This document shows positions 35,376 to 46,577 of a stretch of DNA of 64,000 nucleotides, in pieces. The stretch is from Fodinicurvata fenggangensis DSM 21160. GTDB taxonomy: Bacteria > Pseudomonadota > Alphaproteobacteria > Kiloniellales > DSM-21159. Position 1 is the stretch's first letter. Each line of letters starts with the position of its first letter. Both the position numbers and the translations under genes were made by a program. The notes beneath the pieces are model-generated. The model searched no databases. It was not told the origin of the DNA and saw only the letters and a program-made list of their open reading frames with translations. Location: the NCBI RefSeq assembly GCF_000686045.1, contig NZ_JMLV01000003.1, forward strand, positions 124,001-188,000, written 5' to 3'.

Positions 35376-35852
35376 ATGTCTGATAACGAACCGACAAACC
35401 TTGAACTGCTGACTCTTACATCGCAGATCGTTTCTTCCCATGTGAGCCGAAATTCGGTCGCTCCTGGTAATCTTCCAGAGTTTATACGGTCCGTTCACGA
35501 AGCACTGGTGCAATCCGGGCAGCCTATTCCTGAAGAACCAGAGCAAAAACCGGCTGTTCCCATCAAGAAGTCTGTTCAGGGCGATTATATTGTCTGCCTC
35601 GAGGACGGTAAGAAGCTCAAGATGCTGAAGCGTCACCTGAAAACCGCGTACGGGATGACACCCGAAGAATACCGGCAAAAATGGAATCTCTCTCCGGATT
35701 ATCCGATGGTCGCTCCCAGCTATGCGGCCAAGCGTTCTGAGCTTGCTAAGAACATCGGCCTGGGCAGGATTCGTAGAGGAAAAGAGGAAGTGGCACAGGA
35801 AACGAAAAAGAAAACCGCTAAGAAGGGACGCAAGGCTGCTGAGAAGAAGTGA
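35376..35852 (+). CDS. mucR: MucR/Ros-family transcriptional regulator
   Basis: The 158-residue protein is clearly MucR: YIVCLEDGKKLKMLKRHL, MTPEEYRQKWNLSPDYPMVA and PSYAAKRSELAKNIGLGR are near-canonical. The zinc-finger ligands are partly lost: Cys74 and His87 remain, Asp77 replaces the second Cys (as in some Mesorhizobium homologues), and Ala91 stands where a His is usual. It may fold without zinc. The C-terminus is Lys-rich (KKKTAKKGRKAAEKK). MucR proteins are H-NS-like regulators of alphaproteobacteria. This copy lies in a mobile region and may be an element-borne paralogue. Confidence 0.92.
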   Translation: MSDNEPTNLELLTLTSQIVSSHVSRNSVAPGNLPEFIRSVHEALVQSGQPIPEEPEQKPAVPIKKSVQGDYIVCLEDGKKLKMLKRHLKTAYGMTPEEYRQKWNLSPDYPMVAPSYAAKRSELAKNIGLGRIRRGKEEVAQETKKKTAKKGRKAAEKK

Positions 35853-36099
35853 GCAGATGTTCGCTATCCCTGCTTATGGTTCTTAGAGACCGTTTGAGAA
35901 TGGGGGTTGAACGGACCTGCTATCGCGGGAGTTAAGATGTCATACGCCGGGGAGCCATAAATCAGAGCCATTGGTATTATATAATCCCTCGAAATTGCCA
36001 GATCACCTCAGTTGGAATCGGTGTTCACGGGGAACCAGATAACAGTGATTCCCGGCGGCGCATCGCGGGCACGATCGATGTGGTCGAAGCCGTACTAAG

Positions 36100-37983
36100 T
36101 CAAGAGCTGTCTTTGCCTTTCTTTTTATTTGGGGGGGGTTTTTGGGGAGCTTCAAGCATCGGGATACGAGTGGCTTGACTTTCTTTTATCGGTGTGAAGT
36201 CGAGTTCGAAATCCAGTGACTTAACAGCATCCGAGACGTCTTTGGCGCGATAGCCATGGAAGTAAGCTGTATGGACATCATTTCCCCCAGAGTGTCCCAT
36301 CACTGAATCGACGATACTGTTGTCACCGCGGAACTGCTGCTGGAACGTCGTCTTAAAATTGTGTCTTAATGAGTGGAAGTCTACTCGCTTGGTATAAATG
36401 CCAAGGCTTTTGCGATAATTTGTAAACCAATCACTTACGCGCTCTGCTTCGTGCGTGGCGGTGAAATACGGGGCATCTTTGTAGAACAGACGACGTTGCC
36501 CTTGCTGCTTAGACCACTCGATGAAATCAAGTAGGCCGAGTTCTAGAAGGTTAGGGTGGATTGGAACGTAGCGTTGGGCATTCTCCGTCTTGCCCTTATA
36601 GACGTAGAACAGCCAGTTATTGGCTTCCGCACTGAATATGACGTGATCACATTCAAGTCCGCAGATTTCATGCTCACGCATTCCTGAATGCAACGAGATC
36701 AGCGGTGCCCAAAAGCGGATGTCCTGAGGCAGGATATTCCCAGGCGTTATGCGATTGCGATGGTTCTTATATCCTGTCCAAATCGGAAATTGAAATAGCG
36801 TCTGGAGTTCCTCAAGCTGCCACGTTTGACGCGCGTTCGTGTGCTTGCGAACCTGAGATTTTGAGTAGCGGATACCTTGAAAGGGATTCTGAAAACTGTA
36901 AGCACCACGATCAATCTTCCAACTATAAAATTCCGACAAGAAGCCAAGGTGACGATTGATTGTCTTTGGGCTCAGCGGTTCAGCGTACTCTTCAGCCTTC
37001 TCGCGGAATAGAGATTTGCCTTCAATAGTGATGGTATCGATATCCTCTTCAAGCTTATCGGCAAGTGCTTGACGTATCCGCGCTGCTTCCGATGGTGTCT
37101 TGTTTTTATAGATGGACCGACCGGAGAGGGAAGGAATGCCGGCCAACTCCGTTTGAAATGTAGCGGCATCAGCACGTTGCACTTCCGCGAACGGCCTGTC
37201 TCCCATCAGATCAAGCCATAAAGAGATGGCATAGCGCGCTTGATTGGCGGTCTTGTCGGTGTAATCGCGCAGTTTTTCCTTTGCCTGAACAAAGGTCTCA
37301 TAAGCTTGAGATAGCGTTTCCCGTGAGGCCGATACGGAAACCGGTGATGCATGCTTACCAGCTGGAACGGCTGTTGCGATGAAGGGGTGTTCAGGGCGAT
37401 AATAGAGGCCTTGCTCGCGATCTATCTCGACCTTGTGCGCAGCTGTTTCCGTAGCAAGCACCTGACGCAGGAAGAGCTTGCGCTCGACTTGGTCCTCGGG
37501 AAGCCGCAGGCGGTATTGCTGGAGCTTTGACTCTACGGTTTCTTCAGCGCTCTCCAGATCGTTGAGCTCAAGCTTCAGTTCCGCGCGGGCTTTGTGCCAT
37601 TCGGTATTGGTCATGCCGAGCAACTGATGCGGAATCGTGTGCTCTTCCTCGATGGGCTCGGCGCGATATCCTGTGCTGCGGGATGCGCGATTGAGTTCGC
37701 CGACTTCCAGGATCTCGGTAAAGATATCCATGAGAATCTGGTCGAGTTCGGCGCGGCTCGGCTCCCGGTTTTCTTCTTCGCTCATGATCTCCGTTGATTC
37801 GAAAGCGTCCTCGAGACGCGCCGAGAGACGGCTTGCCTGCCGTCGGGCCTGGCGCGGGCAACTGGTCCTCAGGGATCTGACGACATGGCTGCGATGAAGG
37901 ATTCTAGCATACAACCATGGCAGGCGCTTGCGAAAGTAATAACGTGCGCCGCGGCGCTGCAGATGCATGGCGAGCGTGGACAT
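36100..37983 (-). CDS. Tyrosine site-specific integrase (DUF6538 N-terminus) beside tRNA-Gln
   Basis: The 627-residue protein begins MSTLAMHLQRRGARYYFRKR, the DUF6538 arm-binding start, with AGGAGG just before the ATG at 37983; a longer reading exists upstream. The catalytic residues are in the C-terminal third: LHSGMREHEICGLE (Arg), DFHSLRHNFKTTF (H-x-x-R), VMGHSGGNDVHTAYFHG (His and nucleophile Tyr). The tail is Pro/Lys-rich. The gene starts 134 bases from the 3' end of a tRNA-Gln gene and reads away from it, the usual layout of an island integrated into a tRNA. It probably catalysed insertion of the DNA to its left. Confidence 0.92.
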   Translation of the reverse strand: MSTLAMHLQRRGARYYFRKRLPWLYARILHRSHVVRSLRTSCPRQARRQASRLSARLEDAFESTEIMSEEENREPSRAELDQILMDIFTEILEVGELNRASRSTGYRAEPIEEEHTIPHQLLGMTNTEWHKARAELKLELNDLESAEETVESKLQQYRLRLPEDQVERKLFLRQVLATETAAHKVEIDREQGLYYRPEHPFIATAVPAGKHASPVSVSASRETLSQAYETFVQAKEKLRDYTDKTANQARYAISLWLDLMGDRPFAEVQRADAATFQTELAGIPSLSGRSIYKNKTPSEAARIRQALADKLEEDIDTITIEGKSLFREKAEEYAEPLSPKTINRHLGFLSEFYSWKIDRGAYSFQNPFQGIRYSKSQVRKHTNARQTWQLEELQTLFQFPIWTGYKNHRNRITPGNILPQDIRFWAPLISLHSGMREHEICGLECDHVIFSAEANNWLFYVYKGKTENAQRYVPIHPNLLELGLLDFIEWSKQQGQRRLFYKDAPYFTATHEAERVSDWFTNYRKSLGIYTKRVDFHSLRHNFKTTFQQQFRGDNSIVDSVMGHSGGNDVHTAYFHGYRAKDVSDAVKSLDFELDFTPIKESQATRIPMLEAPQKPPPNKKKGKDSS

Positions 37984-38116
37984 GACCGCCTCCTGGACTG
38001 GGCGGTGCCGGGTCTGTGTGTCACAGCTCGGTGTCATAGCTCTGTGTCACACCCGGAACCGCAGGTTCCTGAGCGGCCTGCTATCTATTTGTTTTCAAGG
38101 GAAAAACTGAAAACGT

Positions 38117-38190
38117 TGGCTGGGGGACCAGGACTCGAACCTGGACTAGCGGAGTCAGAGTCCGCCGTTCTACCATTAAACTATCCCCCA
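38117..38190 (-). tRNA. tRNA-Gln (anticodon CTG)
   Basis: The minus strand folds as a tRNA: acceptor TGGGGGA/TCCCCCA, anticodon stem GCGGA/TCCGC with loop CTCTGAC (anticodon CTG), T arm CCAGG-TTCGAGT-CCTGG, discriminator G and encoded CCA (38117-38119). A U at position 1 is typical of bacterial tRNA-Gln. Its 3' half is the likely attachment site for the adjacent integrase. Confidence 0.95.
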
Positions 38191-38542
38191 GCAGAGGGCT
38201 TGGCGTAACGGGGCGTGGCCCCGTCAGCGTCGAGGCCCTATGTAGTCGAAGCGGGTGGGGGAATGCAAGCCCCGGGGTGGCGAAAATTTGTCTGGGGAAT
38301 TGGCCGTGCGCGCCTGTTTCCATCAGGCGGACCACGGGTATTTGTTGGTGCCCTGAAGCTTGCGACAGCGGCTTCAAGGCAAAAAAACCGCGCTGTGCTC
38401 TGGCCATCATCCGGGTAAAGGTCTTAAAGTCATTGATTGCCCTGTGGGACCTGCCGCTGGTCGGTTCGGGGATCCATCGGCAACCGGTCGGGCGTCGACA
38501 AGGGCTGCGGGCAAGGTCAATCATCGAGTCGGAGGGATCCGG
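38191..38542. other. Intergenic stretch between tRNA-Gln and ppx
   Basis: This should contain the tRNA promoter (minus strand) and the ppx promoter (plus strand). A hairpin with perfect 7-bp arms (ACGGGGC/GCCCCGT, 38208-38224) is the only structure seen. The open frame that continues upstream from ppx here shows no family similarity. Confidence 0.5.
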
Positions 38543-39673
38543 GTGCCAGTGCAGAAGGAAGCCAGCAAGCATGCTGCCACTGACAGCTCCGGTCAGCAGC
38601 ACAGCTCTGCTTCCATGGCCCCGCGCGACGGGCGCACCGCATCGACGGCGCCGCTCTATGCCGCCCTGGACCTGGGGACCAACAACTGTCGCCTCCTGAT
38701 CGTGCGCGCCTGCGAGGATGGCTATCGCGTGGTGGATACCTTCTCACGCATCGTGCGCTTGGGCGAGGGGCTGGGGCGCAACGGGCGCCTGAGCGAGGCG
38801 GCCATGGCGCGCACCATCTCGGCCCTGCAGGTCTGTGCCGAGAAGTTGAAATACCGGGGTGTACGTCACCTTCGAGCGGTCGCGACCGAGGCCTGTCGCC
38901 GTGCCGGGAATTGCGATGCTTTCCTCAAGCGCGTGCAGCAGGAAACCGGCCTGGACTTGGAGATCATCACCTCGGAGGAGGAGGCCTGCCTGGCCCTGCA
39001 GGGCTGCGCCCCCCTGTTGGCGTCGGACTGCCCGGATGCGCTGGTTTTCGACATCGGCGGCGGTTCGACGGAACTGAGTTGGCTGACCTGCTGCGGGAAT
39101 ACGCTGGTCAAGAACGGTGCCCTGGCGACGGGCAACCTGCGCGCCTGGCATTCTCTGCCCATGGGCGTGGTCACCCTGGCCGAAAAATATGGCGGCAAGG
39201 ACATTGAAAGCCCGGTCTACGAAGCTATGGTGGCGGAAGCTCTGGAAGCCCTGCACGGATTTGAAGCCATCGCCGGCCTGCAGTCCCTTGCAGACCAGGG
39301 CAATCTCCAGTTTCTCGGAACCTCAGGGACTGTCACGACCATGGCAGGCGTCTATCTCGACCTCCATCGCTATCAGCGGCACAAGGTGGACGGCCTCTAC
39401 ATGAGTGCCGATACGGCCCGTGCCGTGATTCGCGCTATTTGCCGCATGCCTTACCAGGCCCGGGTGGCGCACCCCTGCATCGGCGTGCAGCGCGCCGATC
39501 TCGTGATTGCGGGCTGCGCCATCCTGGATGCCTTCCTGCGCACCTGGCCTGTCGAGCGCCTGCGCGTGGCCGACCGCGGGGTGCGCGAAGGAATCCTGGC
39601 GGGCCTGATTGCTCAGGGACAGGGTGTGGCCGTGTCCCAGGATCTCCTGTCAGCCGCGAAGGCTGCCGAATGA
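38543..39673 (+). CDS. ppx: Exopolyphosphatase / pppGpp phosphatase (Ppx/GppA family)
   Basis: The 376-residue protein has the ASKHA-fold phosphate motifs: YAALDLGTNNCRLLIVRA near the start and DALVFDIGGGSTELSW near the middle. It removes terminal phosphate from polyphosphate or converts pppGpp to ppGpp. I use a GTG at 38543 because GGAGG lies 7 bases upstream; an ATG at 38615 would also leave the domain intact. The length corresponds to the short, one-domain-pair form common in alphaproteobacteria. It overlaps the rlmE start by 4 bases, so the two are co-translated. Confidence 0.9.
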   Translation: MPVQKEASKHAATDSSGQQHSSASMAPRDGRTASTAPLYAALDLGTNNCRLLIVRACEDGYRVVDTFSRIVRLGEGLGRNGRLSEAAMARTISALQVCAEKLKYRGVRHLRAVATEACRRAGNCDAFLKRVQQETGLDLEIITSEEEACLALQGCAPLLASDCPDALVFDIGGGSTELSWLTCCGNTLVKNGALATGNLRAWHSLPMGVVTLAEKYGGKDIESPVYEAMVAEALEALHGFEAIAGLQSLADQGNLQFLGTSGTVTTMAGVYLDLHRYQRHKVDGLYMSADTARAVIRAICRMPYQARVAHPCIGVQRADLVIAGCAILDAFLRTWPVERLRVADRGVREGILAGLIAQGQGVAVSQDLLSAAKAAE

Positions 39674-40398
39674 GCAACAGCAAGCGAGGACAGGGCAAGG
39701 GGCAGCGCGGCGGCGGTGCCGCATCGCGCCGGCTGCATACGCCGGTGCGTACGGCCAAGGGGCGGCGGGCCTCTTCGACACGCTGGTTGCAGCGGCAGTT
39801 GAACGACCCCTATGTGGCCGAAGCCCGGGCGCGCGGGTATCGTTCGCGTGCGGCCTTCAAGATACTGCAGATCGACGAAAAGGTGCGCCTTTTCCGCAAG
39901 GGCCAGGTGGTGGTCGACCTGGGCGCGGCCCCCGGCGGCTGGGCCCAGGTGGCTGTGGAACGTGTGGGCAACGGCGGCCGCGTCATCGGCATCGACCTGC
40001 TGGAAATGGATCCGATTCCGGGCGCCGAGCTTCTGGAAATGGATTTCATGGCCGACGAAGCCCCGCAGAAGCTGCGCGACCTGCTGGGTGGTGGAGCCGA
40101 CGTCGTGCTCTCCGACATGGCGCCCGCCAACACCGGACATTCCCAGACGGATCACCTGCGGATCATGGGGCTGGCTGAGGCCGCCCTGGAATTCGCCGAG
40201 GAGGTGCTGAGCCCGCGCGGCAGCTTTGTGGCCAAGGTGCTCCAGGGCGGCACCGAGAAGGAATTGCTGGATCGCCTGAAACTGAATTTCGAGCGGGTCC
40301 GGCACATCAAGCCGCCGGCAAGCCGCAGCGATTCATCCGAACTCTATGTCGTGGCCCAGGGATTTCGCGGCAGCGGACGCAGCAGTGGGCCCAACTGA
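39670..40398 (+). CDS. rlmE: 23S rRNA (uridine-2'-O-)-methyltransferase RlmE/FtsJ
   Basis: The 242-residue protein has a basic, Gly-rich N-terminal tail, then the Rossmann methyltransferase core VVDLGAAPGGWAQVAVE (SAM site). The K-D-K-E catalytic tetrad is visible in SRAAFKI, LSDMAP, VAKVLQG and SSELYVV. It methylates U2552 of 23S rRNA in the ribosomal A-loop. The ATG overlaps the ppx stop (ATGA). Longer readings starting upstream inside ppx are not needed. Confidence 0.95.
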   Translation: MSNSKRGQGKGQRGGGAASRRLHTPVRTAKGRRASSTRWLQRQLNDPYVAEARARGYRSRAAFKILQIDEKVRLFRKGQVVVDLGAAPGGWAQVAVERVGNGGRVIGIDLLEMDPIPGAELLEMDFMADEAPQKLRDLLGGGADVVLSDMAPANTGHSQTDHLRIMGLAEAALEFAEEVLSPRGSFVAKVLQGGTEKELLDRLKLNFERVRHIKPPASRSDSSELYVVAQGFRGSGRSSGPN

Positions 40399-42009
<1,611 letters not shown>

Positions 42010-42048
42010 GGTGACTGCTCTTGCCAGGAGTCATTTCAGGAGAGTGAC

Positions 42049-43368
42049 ATGACGCCTGCGGCCCGCATGCAGGCGGCGATCGAGCTATACGAAAGCATGT
42101 CAGGAACACAGCGACCCTCGGACCGGGTGGCTGCCGACTACTTTCGACAGCGCCGCTACATCGGCGCCAAGGACAGGCGCAACATCACCCTGCAGTGCTA
42201 TGGGGCGCTGCGCGGCCACGCTCGCATCAACTGGTGGATTGCGCGCTGGGGCGGGACGGCGACGCCGCGGCGCCAGATCCTGGCCTGGCATCTGCTGGCC
42301 AATGGCGAAAGCCTGGACAGCCTTCTGGCATGCCTGGGCAGCGGCAAGTACGCCCCTCATGCGTCCGACGCGGAGGAACGGGCCCTGTTGCAGGCGCTTG
42401 CCACGCACACCCTGGATCATCCCGACCAGCCGCCTTCTGTGGCCCTTGAAATGCCGGAATGGCTGATGGACCCGCTGCAGCGGGCGCTGGGAGACAGGCT
42501 CGAGGTCGAACTGGCAGCCCTGCGCCAGGCGGCAGCGGTGGACCTGCGGGTCAACAGCTTGAAGGCGGATGTGGATAGGGTGAAACAGGCCCTGCACGAC
42601 GAGGGCATCGAGACAGAAGTCTGTCCCTGGTCGCCCCTAGGGTTGCGGATTGACGGACGGCGGCCTGTGGCGGCAACGAAGGCCTTTCGCGACGGCCTGC
42701 TGGAAGTGCAGGACGAGGGCTCCCAGCTGGTGGCCCTCCTGGCCGACGCCCGCCCCGGACAGCGTATCTGTGACTTCTGTGCCGGGGCCGGTGGCAAGAC
42801 CCTGGCTTTGGCCGCAGCCATGGAGAACAAGGGCCAGTTGCTGGCTTGCGATGTCCTGGAAAAGCGCCTTGCGCGTTCTTCGGTGCGGCTGCGCCGCGCC
42901 GGTGTCCACAACGTCACCCGCCGGGCGCTGTCCAGCGAACGCGATCCCTGGCTGAAGCGGCAGAAAAAGTCCTTTGACCGGGTCCTGGTCGATGCCCCCT
43001 GTTCGGGCAGCGGCACCTGGCGGCGCAATCCCGAGGGCAAGTGGCGCCTGTCGCCGGAGGACCTCAACGCCTTGCTGGAGTTACAGGGGCGAATCCTGGA
43101 CAGCGCTGCGCGCCTTGTGAAGCCGGGGGGCCGACTGATCTACGCCACCTGTTCCCTGCTGCGTGAGGAGAACGAAGAGCGTGTGGACAGCTTCCTCAAG
43201 GACCATGGTGATTTTGTGCTGAGGCCGGTCAAGGAGCTATGGCCCGACCTGCTCGGCACAGAGCTTCCCGAGGGCGTCGAGGATCACTTGCGCCTGTTCC
43301 CGGCCGCGCATGGCACCGATGGCTTCTTCGCGGCCGTCCTGGAGCGGCAGGAGGTGTCGGATGACTGA
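42049..43368 (+). CDS. rsmB: 16S rRNA m5C methyltransferase RsmB/NOP2 family
   Basis: The 439-residue protein has an N-terminal helical NusB-like domain (about 1-140) and a C-terminal methyltransferase of the NOL1/NOP2/Sun family: CAGAGGKTLALAAAM for SAM binding, VDAPCSGSGTWRRNP with one catalytic Cys and YATCSLLREEN with the other. The two-Cys arrangement is that of RNA m5C methyltransferases (RsmB acts on C967 of 16S rRNA). GGAG precedes the ATG. It lies between guaB and guaA, and its end overlaps the next gene by 8 bases. Confidence 0.9.
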   Translation: MTPAARMQAAIELYESMSGTQRPSDRVAADYFRQRRYIGAKDRRNITLQCYGALRGHARINWWIARWGGTATPRRQILAWHLLANGESLDSLLACLGSGKYAPHASDAEERALLQALATHTLDHPDQPPSVALEMPEWLMDPLQRALGDRLEVELAALRQAAAVDLRVNSLKADVDRVKQALHDEGIETEVCPWSPLGLRIDGRRPVAATKAFRDGLLEVQDEGSQLVALLADARPGQRICDFCAGAGGKTLALAAAMENKGQLLACDVLEKRLARSSVRLRRAGVHNVTRRALSSERDPWLKRQKKSFDRVLVDAPCSGSGTWRRNPEGKWRLSPEDLNALLELQGRILDSAARLVKPGGRLIYATCSLLREENEERVDSFLKDHGDFVLRPVKELWPDLLGTELPEGVEDHLRLFPAAHGTDGFFAAVLERQEVSDD

Positions 43369-43906
43369 CATGGTTTTTCGCGTGCGTGACGCCACGGCCA
43401 TGGATGGGCGGTCTTTGGCGGAAATACATGTCGAGACCTGGCGCGCAGCCTATGCGGGACTTGTGCCGGACGAACACCTGATTGCCCTCTCCGTCGAGGA
43501 ACGCACCCATTATTGGCGGGAACTGGCGGCCCGGCGCAAGGAGATGCAGGTCCTGGTGGCCGAAAGCGAAGAGCGCACCCTCGTCGGGTTTGCCGCCTGG
43601 GGGCGAACCCGTGCCGGGCAACTGCCCTTTCGCTCTGAAATCTATGCGCTTTACGTGCACCCCGATTGGCAGAACCGGGGCGCGGGGCGTGCCCTGATGA
43701 CAGCAGCGTTCGAGGAAATGGCTGCGGCCGGCCATTTCAACGCCTGTCTCTGGGTGCTGTCCGGCAACAACAGCCGCTATTTCTACGAGGCCATGGGGGG
43801 CCAGTCCATCGGACAGCGGCTTGAAAGCTTTGCCGGGACCCGGCTGGAGGAAACCGCCTATGCCTGGCCGGACCTGATCGGCTGGCTGAAGAGCGTAAAG
43901 GGCTGA
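43361..43906 (+). CDS. GNAT family N-acetyltransferase
   Basis: The 181-residue protein has the GNAT fold signatures: VRDATAMDGRSLAEIHVETW at the start, IYALYVHPDWQNRGAGRALM (acetyl-CoA binding motif A, R/Q-x-x-G-x-G/A) and a C-terminal NSRYFYEAMGGQSIG strand-helix. It transfers an acyl group from acyl-CoA to an unknown amine. The ATG lies inside the end of rsmB (8-base overlap), so it is translationally coupled to it; a longer upstream reading is not needed. Confidence 0.9.
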   Translation: MTDMVFRVRDATAMDGRSLAEIHVETWRAAYAGLVPDEHLIALSVEERTHYWRELAARRKEMQVLVAESEERTLVGFAAWGRTRAGQLPFRSEIYALYVHPDWQNRGAGRALMTAAFEEMAAAGHFNACLWVLSGNNSRYFYEAMGGQSIGQRLESFAGTRLEETAYAWPDLIGWLKSVKG

Positions 43907-43993
43907 CCTGCCGGCGGCAAAAGGCTAAAAGGACGCAAGATCTTCATGCCGTTGCGGCGGCGTTCCAGGCGAGAAGGATTTAAAGACACAGCC

Positions 43994-45541
43994 ATGACCG
44001 ACCGCATCCTGATTCTCGACTTCGGATCCCAGGTGACCCAGTTGATCGCCCGCCGTGTTCGCGAAAGCGGCGTCTATTGCGAGATCATGCCCTTCAATGC
44101 CGAGGAAGAGCGCATCCGCAGCTTCGCGCCCAAGGGCGTGATTCTCTCGGGTGGACCAGCCTCCACCACCACCGAGGGCAGCCCACGTGTGCCGGAACTG
44201 ATCTTCGAGATGGGGGTTCCGCTGCTGGGCATCTGCTATGGCCAGCAGTCCATGGCCGCCCAGTTGGACGGGCAGGTCGAGGGCTCGGACCATCAGGAGT
44301 TCGGCAAGGCCTTCCTGGAGATCCGCAAGGCCAGCCCACTCTTCGAAGATCTCTGGGAGGTGGGCGAGCGCCATCAGGTCTGGATGAGCCACGGCGACCG
44401 GGTGGCTGCCTTGCCATCGGGCTTCGAAGTGATCGGGACTTCAGAGGGCGCTCCCTGTGCCGCTGTGGCCGACGAGCAGCGCCGCTATTACGGTGTGCAA
44501 TTCCATCCCGAGGTGGTGCACACACCGGACGGCGGCCGGCTACTGGCCAACTTCACGCACAGGATTGCCGGTTGCCGCGGCGACTGGACCATGGCCGCTT
44601 TCCGCGAACAGGCGGTGGCGGCCATTCGGCACCAGGTGGGCGACGGCCGCGTGATCTGCGGACTGTCCGGCGGCGTCGATTCCTCCGTAGCGGCCGTGCT
44701 GATCCACGAGGCCATTGGCGAGCAGCTGACCTGCATCTTCGTCGACCACGGCCTGCTGCGCCAGGGCGAGGCGGAGCAGGTGGTCGAGGTCTTCCGCCAC
44801 CACTACAACATCCCGCTTGTGGCTCGCGATGCTAGCGAACTGTTCCTTGGCAAGCTGGAAGGGGTCGAGGACCCGGAGCAGAAACGCAAGATCATAGGCA
44901 ACACCTTCATCGACGTCTTTGACGAGGAGGCGGCCAAGGTGGGCGGCGCGGACTTCCTGGCCCAGGGCACGCTCTATCCCGACGTAATCGAGTCCGTCTC
45001 CTTCACCGGCGGGCCGTCGGTGACCATCAAGAGCCACCACAACGTGGGCGGCTTGCCCGAGCGCATGCAGATGCAGCTGGTCGAGCCCCTGCGCGAGCTG
45101 TTCAAGGACGAGGTCCGCGTGCTGGGCCGTGAACTCGGCCTGCCGGAAAGCCTGGTCGGCCGCCATCCCTTCCCGGGACCCGGCCTGGCCATCCGCATTC
45201 CCGGACCGGTATCGCGCGAGAAGGCGGACATTCTGCGCAAGGCCGACGCCATCTATCTGGACGAGATCGCCAAGGCCGGCCTCTATGATGCGATCTGGCA
45301 GGCCTTCGCTGTCCTGCTGCCGGTCCGCACCGTGGGCGTAATGGGCGATGCCCGGTCCTATGACTATGTCTGCGCCCTGCGGGCCGTGACCTCCACAGAC
45401 GGCATGACGGCCGAAAGCTATCCCTTCGATCACGGTTTCCTGTCCGGTGCGGCCACGCGTATCATCAACGAGGTGCGCGGCATCAACCGCGTGGTCTATG
45501 ACGTGACCAGCAAACCGCCCGGTACGATCGAGTGGGAGTAG
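43994..45541 (+). CDS. guaA: GMP synthase (glutamine-hydrolysing)
   Basis: The 515-residue protein has the class I glutamine amidotransferase domain first ([27 protein letters not shown] with the nucleophile Cys, and FHPEVVHTP with His and Glu of the triad). The ATP pyrophosphatase domain follows ([15 protein letters not shown]-loop), then the dimerisation domain ([11 protein letters not shown]). It converts XMP to GMP. The ATG at 43994 is where the family starts; an upstream reading is not conserved. It completes the guaB-rsmB-acetyltransferase-guaA group. Confidence 0.97.
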   Translation: MTDRILILDFGSQVTQLIARRVRESGVYCEIMPFNAEEERIRSFAPKGVILSGGPASTTTEGSPRVPELIFEMGVPLLGICYGQQSMAAQLDGQVEGSDHQEFGKAFLEIRKASPLFEDLWEVGERHQVWMSHGDRVAALPSGFEVIGTSEGAPCAAVADEQRRYYGVQFHPEVVHTPDGGRLLANFTHRIAGCRGDWTMAAFREQAVAAIRHQVGDGRVICGLSGGVDSSVAAVLIHEAIGEQLTCIFVDHGLLRQGEAEQVVEVFRHHYNIPLVARDASELFLGKLEGVEDPEQKRKIIGNTFIDVFDEEAAKVGGADFLAQGTLYPDVIESVSFTGGPSVTIKSHHNVGGLPERMQMQLVEPLRELFKDEVRVLGRELGLPESLVGRHPFPGPGLAIRIPGPVSREKADILRKADAIYLDEIAKAGLYDAIWQAFAVLLPVRTVGVMGDARSYDYVCALRAVTSTDGMTAESYPFDHGFLSGAATRIINEVRGINRVVYDVTSKPPGTIEWE

Positions 45542-45582
45542 AGAAGTAGAATAGCTGGTGCTTTCAAAGTTTCGGTGGAGGT

Positions 45583-46515
45583 TTATTCGAAAAGTACCGG
45601 GCGTTGTTTCTTTCTGTTCACGGTGAGAGAAAAAACGTCGGGTCGCGCATAATGCCCACTGGCGTCGAATTTTCGTCGAGACGCCCGTGCCGCAGCGACA
45701 TCGATCTCGGCGGTCAGGAGGCCCTTTTCCTGATGCATCGGGCCGGCCATGATTCCACCGAAGGGCTTGTAGACGACGGCGTCGCCCGCGTTAATCCATT
45801 CGTCCTTGTTCGGGAAAAGCTCGTCGCGAAAAGGAATGTTTTCGGGAATGTCGGATGCTTCCAGTGCCGTCGCACAACCAATCACCCAGCAACCGCCCTC
45901 ACGTGAGATGTGCTGCATTGTTGCGAACCATGTGTCGCCGCTGTCCCATGTTGGAGCAACATAGATATCGATGTTCTGGGCATAGAGCGCATAGCGTGCG
46001 AGCGGCATGTAGTTTTCCCAGCAGATCAATGCACCGACACGGCCGATGGCGGTATCAACCACGTTCAAGCCGGCGCCGTCACCGAAACCCCAAACCATCC
46101 GTTCCGGGTTTGTCGGCATGAGCTTGCGGTGATTGTTGACCAGCCTGCCATCCGCATCGATGATCGCGCAGCTGTTGAAAAGTGTGCTGCCACTGACAGA
46201 ACCGTCAATCTCCTGATAGCCGATCACCACTACGACAGCACAGTCTTGTGCCGCTTCCTGTAGCGGCCTCAATCCATTCTTGCCCAGATCCACCGAGTTG
46301 GCCTGTGAAAGGGCATAAAGCGCATCCGTCTTGCCCATACCGGCCCCTGGCGGTAGCCGCCAGACGAAAGTGGGGTAGCCAGGCAGCCAGACTTCTGGAA
46401 AAACCACCATGTCGCAGCCCATGGCTGCGGATTCCTGAACAATTTCTACCGCGCAAACCATGGATTTTTCGAGATCGAGATAGATCGGTGGTTTTTGTAC
46501 GATCGAGACCTTCAT
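45583..46515 (-). CDS. Nitrilase
   Basis: The 310-residue protein has the nitrilase catalytic set: Glu41 in VVFPEVWLPGYP, Lys131 in NNHRKLMPT and Cys165 in LICWENYMPLARYA, the last being the pattern of true nitrilases (plant NIT/bacterial aliphatic type) rather than amidases. It hydrolyses a nitrile to the acid and ammonia, or partly to the amide. AAGGAAAG precedes the ATG. It is the last gene of a leftward group with a PLP decarboxylase and a cysteine-synthase-like enzyme. Together with the latter it could handle beta-cyanoalanine, the product of cyanide fixation, but that is inference. Confidence 0.92.
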   Translation of the reverse strand: MKVSIVQKPPIYLDLEKSMVCAVEIVQESAAMGCDMVVFPEVWLPGYPTFVWRLPPGAGMGKTDALYALSQANSVDLGKNGLRPLQEAAQDCAVVVVIGYQEIDGSVSGSTLFNSCAIIDADGRLVNNHRKLMPTNPERMVWGFGDGAGLNVVDTAIGRVGALICWENYMPLARYALYAQNIDIYVAPTWDSGDTWFATMQHISREGGCWVIGCATALEASDIPENIPFRDELFPNKDEWINAGDAVVYKPFGGIMAGPMHQEKGLLTAEIDVAAARASRRKFDASGHYARPDVFSLTVNRKKQRPVLFE

Positions 46516-46577
46516 CTTCTTTCCTTTTGTGGGGCAGCTCAAAGCGCAGATTTGCAAGCTTGAGCCGCACTTGTCCT

